DNA of 55,724 nt, from positions 1 through 55,724 of the forward strand of contig NZ_BLZO01000084.1 of NCBI RefSeq assembly GCF_014132355.1. Reading direction: 5' to 3'. Numbering within the stretch: the first letter of the stretch is position 1; every line of letters begins with the position of its first letter. Of this stretch, positions 7,845-15,884 are shown piece after piece. Below the pieces are notes generated by a model. That model did not search any database and was not told where the DNA came from. It saw only the letters and a list, made by a program, of their open reading frames with translations. The stretch is from Okeania sp. KiyG1. Its GTDB lineage: Bacteria; Cyanobacteriota; Cyanobacteriia; Cyanobacteriales; Microcoleaceae. Made by a program: the position numbers and the translations under genes.

Positions 7845-8846
7845 TTACAAATAATCTTTCCACAAATGAAAATTAGTTGTCCTACCAAGTAAAAATACAC
7901 CTTCTCCTTCTTTTCTTGATTGCCTCAATAAATTACACGCATTTGCTATAACATAATCTAGACAATCTCGATCTGCCAACAATACATCTTGTTCAGTTTC
8001 ATACAATGAAACGCCTTCATTTCGCAAACATCTTCTTGCATAAAATACTGTCATATCTCGTCCTAATATTTGTTTAATCCATGCTCTTGCTCCAATGGCA
8101 AATCCTTGATTCGGATGACACATAAATACTAAACCACAAATACTGCTAATAATAGGTTTGATAAGTTCTCCCTTTTCATTAAAAGCCTGCTCTAATGGTA
8201 AATTTTTAAGTTCTAAATCTTTGGTAGTATAAATTTTTCCTTAATCTTTTTCAACTCTTCATTTGATAATTTAGTCCAAGGTATTGTAGCAAATTTTGAT
8301 TTTTTAAATATTCGACCCACTCAGAATCTAAATTACATTCTTGAGCACCATAAATTAGAGTTTTTAAATATCTTTTAGAAGGCGGTATACCCTCTTTAAT
8401 TATCAGACCTGGGAATTTAATTTTTTCTCTGTAAGCTATATATGTTAGAGCAGTAATAGTAGTATTTGAACCATAAGGCAAAACTCCTACAATTTCTTCT
8501 TGATATACTTGACCTTTACCTTCTAATCCATCAATTACTGCTTTACATTCTGGTGACATTTCATATAAACAACCATGTACAGTAGAATTTTTTGATAAAC
8601 TAAATTAGCGTAACTTGGATCGACATTATTCGTCGGCACATATAAATTAAATTTCAATTCAAAATCTTTTAATATAGCGGGTTGAGAATGTAAAATCAGT
8701 GAGTTAGGTTCTGTATTGTATTTCTCCTTCGTTTGAGGATTTGATGATAATTTGAATTCTAGTAATGATTTAGATAAGTTGGAGCCATAAGCAAAGTATT
8801 TAATATTAGAAGTAGAGCTGGAAAATTGTGCCGAACTTGATTGCAT
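7845..8846 (-). pseudogene. Gamma-glutamylcyclotransferase-like protein, frameshifted
   Basis: Translation from 8846 gives NIKYFAYGSNLSKSLLEFKL, the YGSN signature of the GGCT/AIG2 fold. A frameshift near 8575 leads into HGCLYEMSPECKAVIDGLEGKGQVYQEEI, which continues the fold. Two further frame changes near 8290 and 8240 lead to a C-terminal segment ending GVFLLGRTTNFHLWKDYL. The pieces read as one ancestral protein of about 330 residues, but the last third could be a separate gene. The original substrate is unknown. Confidence 0.65.
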
Positions 8847-8942
8847 ATAGCCTCGATTAGTGAGTAATTAGTAATTTTCATTTTATCAATTTTTCTGAGT
8901 TAAGTTAAACTACTAATGTAATATAATTAAGTAATTTTGTTT

Positions 8943-8992
8943 GTAGTTTTGCTCTAGCAATAAGACAAGTATTAGGGCTAGAGCAAAACTAC
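8943..8992. repeat. 50-bp hairpin repeat (MITE-like), copy 1
   Basis: The arms GTAGTTTTGCTCTAGC and GCTAGAGCAAAACTAC are exact complements around the loop AATAAGACAAGTATTAGG. A second copy lies at 26504-26556. Confidence 0.88.
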
Positions 8993-9169
8993 TATAAAAG
9001 TTGCACATCGCGTTACCGAAAAATTCAGGTCTAAAGCCTCTTCACAGGAACTCCGATCAAGAGTTTAAAAATCGCTATTGACCTGCTAAAGAATTAATAT
9101 AATTCCAAATATTTCCCCCTGGGGAATAGTAAATAGTAGAGATAGGAGTAATTAGTTACTTAAATTTGA

Positions 9170-9363
9170 ATTATGGTCGTGATTAATTACGCCATTCTCT
9201 ACATAACATTCCACAGGATTTTTACCTAAATCCCAAATAGAAGGTGTTTTTTGATGCTGGTGATAATAATTTTCCCATTTTCTTGAATAATCTCAAATTC
9301 TTGGCTTTCTCCTAACAATTCTTTAGGTATTAATAAACCTTGTTCTGTTGCTGTTAATTTAAT
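9170..9363 (-). pseudogene. VapB/AbrB-type antitoxin relic
   Basis: Highly similar to the intact antitoxin at 16292-16504. Its start codon is now ATT (9361-9363), and one base is missing in the T-run near 9248, which shifts the frame. No PIN-toxin gene follows it, unlike the 16-kb copy. Confidence 0.8.
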
Positions 9364-9430
9364 GTTTAATTACCTCAATTAATTTTGTAGATTAATTCAT
9401 TAAAATTACTCATTCTCAGAATTGCAATAC

Positions 9431-9811
9431 TTATGCTAAATTTTCAATTTCCTGCAATACCTCTATCAAAGAAGGAGCATTTGAGGATATAATATTATCT
9501 TCACTTCCATCATGTTTATGATGAGGAAAGTTTGGCAAATTTAGCTTTTTATGATGTCTAGTATTGTCATAACGAAAAATTATATTTTTGGAGGCAGTCA
9601 TATATTGATATACGTACATACCACGATTGATGATTGTTTTTACATTTACAAATTCACGCCAATAAAGAATAGAACCATCTATAAAATTTATTTCACCTAC
9701 AAGAAAACCTCGATCATCTGTTCGTTAATCAGATGTAATACTGAATGAAGTGACTAATGAACAAGAGTTAATTACTTCACGAATTTCCTGAACATAATCC
9801 TTAATTAACAA
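9431..9811 (-). pseudogene. TumE-family toxin (DUF6516-like), nonsense mutant, copy 1
   Basis: It reads from a TTG at 9811 that overlaps the upstream antitoxin stop: LLIKDYVQEIREVINS, then SILYWREFVNVKT, then YQYMTASKNIIFRYDNTRHHKKLNLPNFPHHKHDG and SNAPSLIEVLQEIENLA. It is one frame except for TAA at 9725-9727 (codon 29). An in-frame ATG at 9619 could start only a 62-aa C-terminal piece. TumE proteins are toxins paired with TumA antitoxins. The family call is from the RYDN..HH....PHHKH pattern. Confidence 0.7.
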
Positions 9812-10091
9812 ACTCAACCACCTTTAAATTTTCTACTTCTTCACAGAGATTTTTCAGCATCCAAGATTCTCCAATCCATTCGTCTAATTCTAGAGTTTCT
9901 GTAAATTCATCATTTTCATATCTTCTGAGAAATTCTTCTGTAGATAACTGATATTTAGTCTCAAATTTCTACAATCTTTGTTTGGTTCGTTCAATACCAT
10001 CAGACAAAGACTGTAATTCTTTTTCTACTGCTGCTTTTAAAAAGATTTTTAATGATTCTGGGTGCTGGCATTTAATTTTGAGTTCTGGCAT
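9801..10091 (-). pseudogene. TumA-like antitoxin, nonsense mutant, copy 1
   Basis: Starts MPELKIKCQHPESLKIFLKAAVEKELQ after a GGAAAT ribosome binding site. A TAG at 9969-9971 (codon 41) interrupts it. It then continues KFETKYQLSTEEFLRRYENDEFTETLELDEWIGESWML. Its 3' end overlaps the TumE-like start by 11 nt, which indicates a translationally coupled pair. Confidence 0.7.
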
Positions 10092-10129
10092 ATTTATTAT
10101 TTCCTTTAAAAATGATTTAATCTTGTACT

Positions 10130-10230
10130 AATCAGACTTCTCCTCTTTTCAGATTATTCATTTTCTGTTTCCCAATCTTCAGCAATCCTAACTAATAAAG
10201 GCAGAAGATCAAAATCTTAATACTGTCGCG
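10130..10230 (-). pseudogene. MazEF relic
   Basis: It encodes an antitoxin tail, AEDWETENE, overlapping the toxin start MNNLKRGEV, which then stops at TGA. The arrangement matches the junction of the 15.5-kb pair (GEDWGTEDE / MNNPKRGEV). Only the junction survives. Confidence 0.7.
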
Positions 10231-10331
10231 ATTTCTCACAAACAGCACAAAGCCTGCTGAGGTTATTGTCAGTTAAGCTATTAGAGCGAATAAATATTTT
10301 TTGGTGATGATATAGTCCTTTTGAAACCAGA

Positions 10332-10802
10332 CTAGAAAATTTGTTTGCTAGATTGCCTTGCAGTGGCTGGATTGGATTTAGTATCTATGAATTGCACACA
10401 ATCAAAAGTATTAATCCACAGATGAGCGCCACAACTTGCTGGTTTGTAAGGTCGATAGACTATTTGGCAAGGACCTGAAATATATAACTCATAACCATAA
10501 TAGTTATGACCGCCGTGCTTAACTGACACTACAGCTTCCAATTCTGTTGGAGGCTTATTTTTATTACTTTGAATTTTGTTTTGATTGACATGAATCATTT
10601 TTGGTGTGGTAGATTCTCTCTTGCGCCATATACCTTTCGGACCGCGCCGAGCCGGAATTATTACAGGCATTCCACTTTCAGAAACTGGTATTTCCCAGAA
10701 TCTACCTTTTTTCTGTGCTCCTTTGACTCTTCCTTGAGCTAATAAAACTAATAAACGTTGACGAGACATACCTAATAAAAAAGACGCTTCTCTAGTACCC
10801 AT
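10332..10802 (-). CDS. HTH DNA-binding protein, function unknown
   Basis: A 156-aa protein. Residues 3-40 (TREASFLLGMSRQRLLVLLAQGRVKGAQKKGRFWEIP) look like an excisionase/MerR-type winged helix-turn-helix. The remainder, including VSVKHGGHNYYGYELYISGPCQIVYRPYKPASCG, is not recognised and is basic. The start is ATG at 10802. A near-palindrome, AACTGTTGGACAATAGTT, lies at 10815-10832 just upstream, where an operator or promoter would be. Degraded DNA surrounds it, so a 3' truncation cannot be excluded. Confidence 0.6.
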   Translation of the reverse strand: MGTREASFLLGMSRQRLLVLLAQGRVKGAQKKGRFWEIPVSESGMPVIIPARRGPKGIWRKRESTTPKMIHVNQNKIQSNKNKPPTELEAVVSVKHGGHNYYGYELYISGPCQIVYRPYKPASCGAHLWINTFDCVQFIDTKSNPATARQSSKQIF

Positions 10803-10868
10803 GATTTTTTCCTTAACTGTTGGACAATAGTTAAAAATTATAAAATACCTACTATTTATAAAGTTATT

Positions 10869-10957
10869 AGGACTTACACAGATACGCTATATATAGTACT
10901 CATAACTATTGTCCAATAGTTACTGGACTCTATACACAGTGTCTTTGCGTAAATCCT
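10869..10957. repeat. 89-bp MITE-like palindromic repeat, copy 1
   Basis: The outer arms are AGGACTTACACAGATACGC and GTCTTTGCGTAAATCCT, and the centre has ACTATTGTCCAATAGTTA. A near-identical copy is at 48086-48174. A related half-copy is at 25104-25135. Confidence 0.8.
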
Positions 10958-11274
10958 GGTTATTTAAAAACGAATATAAACAAAATTATTGGTTTTGTCT
11001 ACCTAGAATTTGCTAAAAAAGTATGAGTGGTTAGCGTAGGAGTCAACTGAGACGGCCCAAACCTGAACCGAGAGGTTTCAAACCTCAACTTCTTCAAAAG
11101 ATGTCAAATGGGTTCTATAGAATGAACAATGAAGAAAGGTGATCATATTGTCAACCTAAATTAAACTATCTCAAACTAGGCGCTAAGGTATTTGCCAAAT
11201 GATTCTGGGTTCTGGCATTTAATTTTAAGTTCTGGCATATTTATTATTTCCTTTAAAAGTGATTTATTTTTGTA
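10958..11274. other. Intergenic with TA and IS fragments
   Basis: There is no gene. At about 10998-11043 it resembles the left end of the 36894 element (AGAATTTGCT...GTATGAGTGGT). At 11203-11241 a third copy of the TumA start (MPELKIKCQNPES on the minus strand) ends abruptly. Confidence 0.55.
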
Positions 11275-11808
11275 CACTAATTCATTGAAATTGCTTTTCC
11301 GATAAATCTCTAGCAATATCTTTAGGAATCACATCATCACTTAAGCCAAAGTTTTCTAATGATATTCCCTCAGATTTTAAAGTGGGTATCCGCAAATTAA
11401 AAGCAATCACTAATTGATTATTTTCAATGTTGATATTAGTTACATTAACTACACTTTTTCTGTTAACAAACTATCAAGTGGTACTTGAGGAGATGACCGA
11501 CATCTATATCCATCTATTTCCAACCATTCAGAAATATTTCTCCAATTTTCGATTCTGCGATCGCGCCTATCGACTAAACTTTTGACATACTTATATATGG
11601 TTGCACATAAATCAGTTTCTACACCTTTAGGATTTTTTTCTAGCTTTTCTGCTATTTCTCCAGGACTGTAGCCACAGAGTAAACCTCGTAGATGTAGCTT
11701 TTCAGTAGGAGTCAAACGCTTTCCTTTAGCAGAAGCAAGGTCTGTATAGAGGGTTTCTAAGTCCCAATTTTGGGCTGCTTCTGCAAATTGTTTGTCGATG
11801 GAGGCCAT
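11275..11808 (-). CDS. LuxR-type HTH protein, probably frameshifted near its 3' end
   Basis: The first frame (11808-11449, 119 aa) reads MASIDKQFAEAAQNWDLETLY, then LTPTEKLHLRGLLCGYSPGEIAEKLEKNPKGVETDL at residues 32-67. This is the N-terminal HTH module of many cyanobacterial signalling proteins. It ends in LTEKV. The next frame continues without a start codon: VVNVTNINIENNQLVIAFNLRIP through IARDLSEKQFQ, with a stop at about 11275. One indel near 11455 probably cut a protein of about 175 aa. It diverges from the 11978 operon across 169 bp, so it may be that operon's regulator. Confidence 0.65.
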
Positions 11809-11977
11809 AGTTGAAAGAATTTTGAAAGTTCCTGATGTGATTCTAATATAAGTTCTAAGTTTTATCAGGTGTTAGTGTGAAATTGATTAAGCTATTATCA
11901 TTATTATGATTGGACACTTTTTTTCAATCAAGTTAACTTCAGTAATTACTGATAATTATTAGTGGAGTAACCAACTA
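11809..11977. promoter_or_regulatory. Divergent intergenic region of the AAA+ operon
   Basis: This 169-bp AT-rich gap separates the HTH gene (minus) from the operon (plus) and must hold both promoters. It includes TAATTACTGATAATTATTA (about 11941-11959). I cannot place -10/-35 boxes with confidence. Confidence 0.4.
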
Positions 11978-12406
11978 ATGGCTTGGGATATTTTAATACA
12001 AGCTGCTGCTGGATTTCTTATCGGCGCTGCTGCTGTTTATGCTTTTGCTGCAATAGTTGAAGCTTTATCAAGAGCTTTTGCTAATGTGTGGGAACAATTT
12101 GTTGGTGGGATTAAACAGATATGGGGGTATGTAACAGAAGCTACTAAATATTATTTGGCCTTAGTAGCTCAATTCTTAGACAAAAACTGGCCAGAGATTG
12201 AATCTTATCTAAGACAAGAATTTGGCTATCGTAGCGAGTGGTTGCTAGCAGTTTTCAGGGATGGATTAGATGTAATAGTTGCATTTGTAGATCCAAAACG
12301 CTCAGATGTGCAGCCAGTTATGATTTCTCTAAAACCTTTAGAAGACCAAGATGTTCAGTTGCCAACGGTGCAAAACAAACCGATAGTTGCTGTCTTAAGT
12401 AGTTAG
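11978..12406 (+). CDS. Small membrane protein, operon gene 1
   Basis: A 142-aa protein of no recognised family. Residues 4-30 (DILIQAAAGFLIGAAAVYAFAAIVEAL) form an Ala/Gly-rich transmembrane helix. An aromatic amphipathic stretch follows (FANVWEQFVGGIKQIWGYVTEATKYYLALVAQFL). The C-terminus is soluble: SEWLLAVFRDGLDVIVAFVDPKRSDVQPVMISLKPLED. The start is ATG after GTGGAGTAACC. Gene 2 begins 19 nt downstream behind its own GGAGG site, so the two are co-transcribed. It may anchor or receive the AAA+ ATPase made downstream; this is inference from context. Confidence 0.75.
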   Translation: MAWDILIQAAAGFLIGAAAVYAFAAIVEALSRAFANVWEQFVGGIKQIWGYVTEATKYYLALVAQFLDKNWPEIESYLRQEFGYRSEWLLAVFRDGLDVIVAFVDPKRSDVQPVMISLKPLEDQDVQLPTVQNKPIVAVLSS

Positions 12407-12425
12407 TTAATAGGAGGTAAAATAA

Positions 12426-12767
12426 ATGGGTTTTTTTACATGGGTGGGTAGTCTAATAGATCAGTTTTTAGACTGGTTAGGAGAAGTTTTTAGACGCTTT
12501 ATTCAAGCTTTGGTTGATGCTCTGCAAAAAATCTGGGAAACTTTCGTAGTTGCTGTTCTAATAGCAGCTTTTGGAGCTGGAGCAACTTTATACGTTATTT
12601 TTTATGCTGGTGCAGTTCTTGGGGAAACAATTATGGAAATTTGGGACCCCAGATATGCAAATAGTAAACCTTCAGAAGTTTTCAAACTACAGCAAGCGCC
12701 TCAAGATTCGCCTTTACCTGAATATCGTTCAGAAGCAAAGATACTGAAACTAGAAGATTGGAATTAA
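12426..12767 (+). CDS. Small membrane protein with WDP motif, operon gene 2
   Basis: A 113-aa protein. The N-terminus is amphipathic and aromatic (FFTWVGSLIDQFLDWLGEVFRRFIQALVDAL). A membrane helix spans about residues 41-62 (VVAVLIAAFGAGATLYVIFYAG). The C-terminal module is MEIWDPRYANSKPSEVFKL, then RSEAKILKLEDW. The same module ends gene 4 of the operon (13463-13876), so the two are paralogues. A strong AGGAGG site precedes the start. No known family is recognised. Confidence 0.78.
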   Translation: MGFFTWVGSLIDQFLDWLGEVFRRFIQALVDALQKIWETFVVAVLIAAFGAGATLYVIFYAGAVLGETIMEIWDPRYANSKPSEVFKLQQAPQDSPLPEYRSEAKILKLEDWN

Positions 12768-12789
12768 TTCCAAAAAGGAGTCAATAATT

Positions 12790-13401
12790 ATGTCACGAAC
12801 ACCACAAGAGAAAATCTATCTAGAAATTGGTTTTCGTTCTCCAGAAACCTATGGAAATTTAAAGACTATTGAGTTGTTAGGAGTTCCTGGGCAAAGATTA
12901 AACAATGGAGAGTGTATTGTTAATGAAAAAACACAAAAATTCTTTGATAAATTAATCATCAGAGAGCTATTTCGCCAGAATCGTTTCCTACCTAATTGCA
13001 ATTTTGAATATCTCAAAATATGGCTGTATGACACAGAAATAGAAAACAATGAAAGAGGGTACAGTGTTCCTACAATTGATAGAGGTGATTTAGAAATTAG
13101 GTCTAATATTCCAGGTTCTAAGTTAGAACGAATTTATGTTCTAGATAATGAGTTAAGTGGTCAAGAATACCAAAGTTGGAAAAGAGATACTGAAAATCTT
13201 TTCAACCCTTTATTTAGAAAATTTATTGCACCACCAGAATTTCCATCACTTTTAACTGAAGAATCAATAGCTGACAATCCTTTGATTCAATTATTTAAGC
13301 CATTGGTAGAAGGGATAGACAAAATAACTGAAACTGCCGACCAATATGCCAAAATGAAACAAAGTTTGTTTTTTAATGCTTTGATTATTCAGATAGATTG
13401 A
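12790..13401 (+). CDS. Hypothetical soluble protein, operon gene 3
   Basis: A 203-aa protein with no recognised domain. There is no signal peptide or membrane helix. It has a mixed N-terminal part (IYLEIGFRSPETYGNLKTIELLGVPGQ, then FLPNCNFEYLKIWLYDTEIENN) and a helical C-terminus (PLIQLFKPLVEGIDKITETADQYAKMKQ). The start follows AAAAGGAG with 22 nt to the preceding stop. It sits between the paired WDP-motif genes. Confidence 0.72.
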   Translation: MSRTPQEKIYLEIGFRSPETYGNLKTIELLGVPGQRLNNGECIVNEKTQKFFDKLIIRELFRQNRFLPNCNFEYLKIWLYDTEIENNERGYSVPTIDRGDLEIRSNIPGSKLERIYVLDNELSGQEYQSWKRDTENLFNPLFRKFIAPPEFPSLLTEESIADNPLIQLFKPLVEGIDKITETADQYAKMKQSLFFNALIIQID

Positions 13402-13462
13402 CTGTTGAAATAGAGAGAAAGTTACTTGTTAATTTGAAGTAAAAATTTAGAGGTAGTTATAA

Positions 13463-13876
13463 ATGCCACGAAACGATCCGCCTAGAGATAGAGAATCACA
13501 GTTCCGCCAATATAGTCAGGATAATTCTATGCCAAAAAGAAATAAGAGAAATTTTTTTGATTCGTTAAGTAAATTTTTTGGTGGTAATAGAAGTTCTACA
13601 ACTGAAATGTTGTATAGAAAATTGGAGCCAATTTGGGATACAAATATTGCTCCAGTTTTAATTGAAGCATTTGGTAAAGGAACAACTTTACATTTGATAC
13701 TTTACTTGGAAGGTTATTCTCACGAACTAACTATGGAAGTGTGGGACCCAAAGCACGTTGAAAGCAAACCATCCCAGGTGTTTAAATTATCAGGAATAAG
13801 TGGTAATGATATTAATAATTTTCCCAAAGATAGGTCAAAAGCCAAAATAATGACTTTGGAAAATTGGCATGACTAA
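13463..13876 (+). CDS. WDP-motif protein, operon gene 4, paralogue of gene 2
   Basis: A 137-aa protein with a basic, polar N-terminus (PPRDRESQFRQYS...PKRNKRNFFDSL). It is followed by IAPVLIEAFGKGTTLHLILYLEGY, corresponding to the gene 2 membrane segment but less hydrophobic. The C-terminal module is MEVWDPKHVESKPSQVFKL, then RSKAKIMTLENW. The shared pattern is ME-h-WDP, SKPS-x-VFKL, RS-x-AKI and LE-x-W. Probably one form is membrane-embedded and one soluble or peripheral. Confidence 0.75.
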   Translation: MPRNDPPRDRESQFRQYSQDNSMPKRNKRNFFDSLSKFFGGNRSSTTEMLYRKLEPIWDTNIAPVLIEAFGKGTTLHLILYLEGYSHELTMEVWDPKHVESKPSQVFKLSGISGNDINNFPKDRSKAKIMTLENWHD

Positions 13877-13984
13877 TTTCCTGAATACAATTTCAAGACC
13901 CCAGAAATAAACAGAGTTAAATCAGAGTAATTTATTTGGAGTATAACTGTTAGTTGCAATTTATAACTTAAAGGAAAAATTGTC

Positions 13985-15067
13985 ATGCCAAGAGCTGATA
14001 AAATAGGAGCATTTCGGCAAGCAGGAGGAGAAAAAAACACCTCAGCTAATAATGCTGTTAATGATACTCTACACTCTCAGAATGATGTAAAATCTAGCGA
14101 TTCAGAAAAACCAGAATCAAGTATAGATTATACCTCCTATCTAAGAGAGCCAAAATATACTCTTGAAGATGTTATTTTGCCTCAAACAACTAAAAATCAA
14201 ATAGACTTAATTCTAGCAGAAATTGAGTATCAGGATTTAATCTACGATGAGTGGGGAATGGGTGAAAAACATAAGTTGGATAAAGCTCTTTCCATTAATT
14301 TTTCTGGTCTCCCAGGAACAGGAAAAACCTTGACTGCTGAAGCACTTGCTCATGCACTAAAACTGAAAATTCTAGGTGTTCCTTATCAGCAACTTGAATC
14401 TAAATATGTTGGTGAAACACCAAAGAATATTGCTAAAGCATTTGAATTTGCTAGTAGCAATAATGCAGTTTTATTCTTTGATGAAGCAGACTCTTTTTTA
14501 GGTAAACGTTTAGAAAATGTGACTCAAGCAACAGATACTGCAGTTAATTTGACTCGTAGTGTGATGTTGATGCAGCTTTCTTCTTACGAAGGAATAGTTA
14601 TTTTCGCAACTAACCTAATTCGTAACTACGATCCAGCTTTTATTAGCAGAATTCGATGGAAAACTCAATTTGATTTACCTGATGAAGAGGCGAGGGCAAA
14701 AATTTGGCAAGCTCAAATTCCTAATAAACTTCCATTAGATAAAAATTCAGTAGATTTTTCTGAACTTGCGAAACAGTTTGATGAAATATCTGGTAGAGAC
14801 ATCAAAAATGCTGTGTTTAAAGCTGTAGTTGCTGCTGCTAGGGAAGACAAGCCTAAAGAAGAAAAATGTGTTACTCAATCTCACTTTGCTCAGGCAATAA
14901 CTGAGATTATTGAAGCTAATAAGGCAGCATCTAAACAGGAAGTAAAATTAACGCCTGTTGATGGTACGGTAGAATTACCTCCTCCACCAAAGACAGAAGT
15001 TGATGGTACGGGAGAATCACCTCCTCCATCAAATACAGAAAATGATAGTTATACCATGAAACTTTAG
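13985..15067 (+). CDS. AAA+ ATPase (classic AAA clade), operon gene 5
   Basis: A 360-aa single-ring-domain ATPase. It has Walker A GLPGTGKT at 108-115, pore-loop-like KYVGET at 140-145, Walker B LFFDEAD at 163-169, sensor-1 ATN at 208-210 and arginine fingers in ISRIRW (R222/R224). An AAA lid helix ends in SGRDIKNAVFKAVVAAARED. The first 50 residues are polar and disordered. The tail carries a duplicated proline segment (VDGTVELPPPPKTE, VDGTGESPPPSNTE). No protease domain is attached, so it is a remodelling or unfolding ATPase. It is the last gene of the operon, after a 108-nt gap and an AAAGGAAAA site. Confidence 0.88.
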   Translation: MPRADKIGAFRQAGGEKNTSANNAVNDTLHSQNDVKSSDSEKPESSIDYTSYLREPKYTLEDVILPQTTKNQIDLILAEIEYQDLIYDEWGMGEKHKLDKALSINFSGLPGTGKTLTAEALAHALKLKILGVPYQQLESKYVGETPKNIAKAFEFASSNNAVLFFDEADSFLGKRLENVTQATDTAVNLTRSVMLMQLSSYEGIVIFATNLIRNYDPAFISRIRWKTQFDLPDEEARAKIWQAQIPNKLPLDKNSVDFSELAKQFDEISGRDIKNAVFKAVVAAAREDKPKEEKCVTQSHFAQAITEIIEANKAASKQEVKLTPVDGTVELPPPPKTEVDGTGESPPPSNTENDSYTMKL

Positions 15068-15078
15068 GGAAATTTACA

Positions 15079-15132
15079 AGCGATCGCTTCTCCATCTCAC
15101 AAAACAAATGAGGAGCATCGCTATTTTTTGCT
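15079..15132 (+). terminator. Rho-independent terminator of the AAA+ operon
   Basis: The stem pairs AGCGAT with ATCGCT and then GCTTCTC with GAGGAGC (one bulge, one G-T pair). The loop is about 17 nt and is followed by TATTTTTTG. It lies 12 nt after the ATPase stop. Confidence 0.6.
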
Positions 15133-15176
15133 ACTGATACTTCAATATTTTAATGACATATTTATATATCTATAAT

Positions 15177-15536
15177 TCAACTATCAACATGATAATCTAT
15201 GCAAATAATTAAGCCTGCTAGTAATTCTTCAAGGATAGGATTGGAAACTTGCCCAAGATATTTAACAAATCTTTCATTCGCAATACTACGAACTTGAAGC
15301 ACATTACCCGCATAGTCGTTATCTAAACTATTTTCATCAGTTTTCGGTATCGAAATCATACAAGGGCGGTTTTGAAATTTAGATTGCCATTTGGCTACAG
15401 GAATAATAATTCGGACACTGACTGAGCTAAAAAGGTTTGAGCTAATCACAACTGCTGGGCGAGTTTTTTTGATTTCTTGACCTCTAGTCGGGTCTAGTTG
15501 TACTAACCAAACTTCTCCTCTTTTAGGATTATTCAT
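15177..15536 (-). CDS. mazF: MazF/PemK-family endoribonuclease toxin
   Basis: The start is MNNPKRGEVWLVQLDPTRGQEIKKTRPAVVISSNLF, the classic MazF N-terminus with RGEVW and RPAVV. It continues VRIIIPVAKW, CMISIPK and VLQVRSIANERFV. MazF toxins cut mRNA at short sequences. I start it at 15536, because ATG there overlaps the antitoxin stop by 8 nt, the usual coupled layout. About 119 aa, normal for the family, and apparently intact. Confidence 0.9.
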   Translation of the reverse strand: MNNPKRGEVWLVQLDPTRGQEIKKTRPAVVISSNLFSSVSVRIIIPVAKWQSKFQNRPCMISIPKTDENSLDNDYAGNVLQVRSIANERFVKYLGQVSNPILEELLAGLIICIDYHVDS

Positions 15537-15831
15537 CTTCTGTTCCCCAATCTTCTCCATCAAGAATAGAAAACTCTGTTAATTCTGGGTCATTTAAAAA
15601 ATCCTCAGCAGTTTTAGCTATTGATGCTGTTAATAATTTATGACGCTCTGCTATAGGCAAACGAGCAATTTATTTGAGAGATAACTTATTTTTAGAATCA
15701 ACTTGAGATAGCTTCAATTTATGTTGAATAAACTGAATAAAGTCTAGCACTTCCTGTTGTTTTTCAGGTGGTAATAATTTCAGATTATCTAAAATTTCTT
15801 GTTGAATTTTATTATTTGTTATTGCTGTCAT
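15529..15831 (-). pseudogene. MazF-partner antitoxin (DUF2281-like) with an in-frame stop
   Basis: It reads MTAITNNKIQQEILDNLKLLPPEKQQEVLDFIQFIQHKLK, the pattern of DUF2281-type antitoxins. A TAA at 15670-15672 interrupts the same frame. It then continues IARLPIAERHKLLTASIAKTAEDFLNDPEL and ends EDWGTEDE. The C-terminal toxin-binding half is cut off while the toxin downstream is intact. Either the toxin is silent, or readthrough or reinitiation restores some antitoxin. Confidence 0.75.
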
Positions 15832-15884
15832 AAAAGTCATCTCCAACTCAGATAAGAAGTCATTTTAGCAAAAATATTAAGTTA

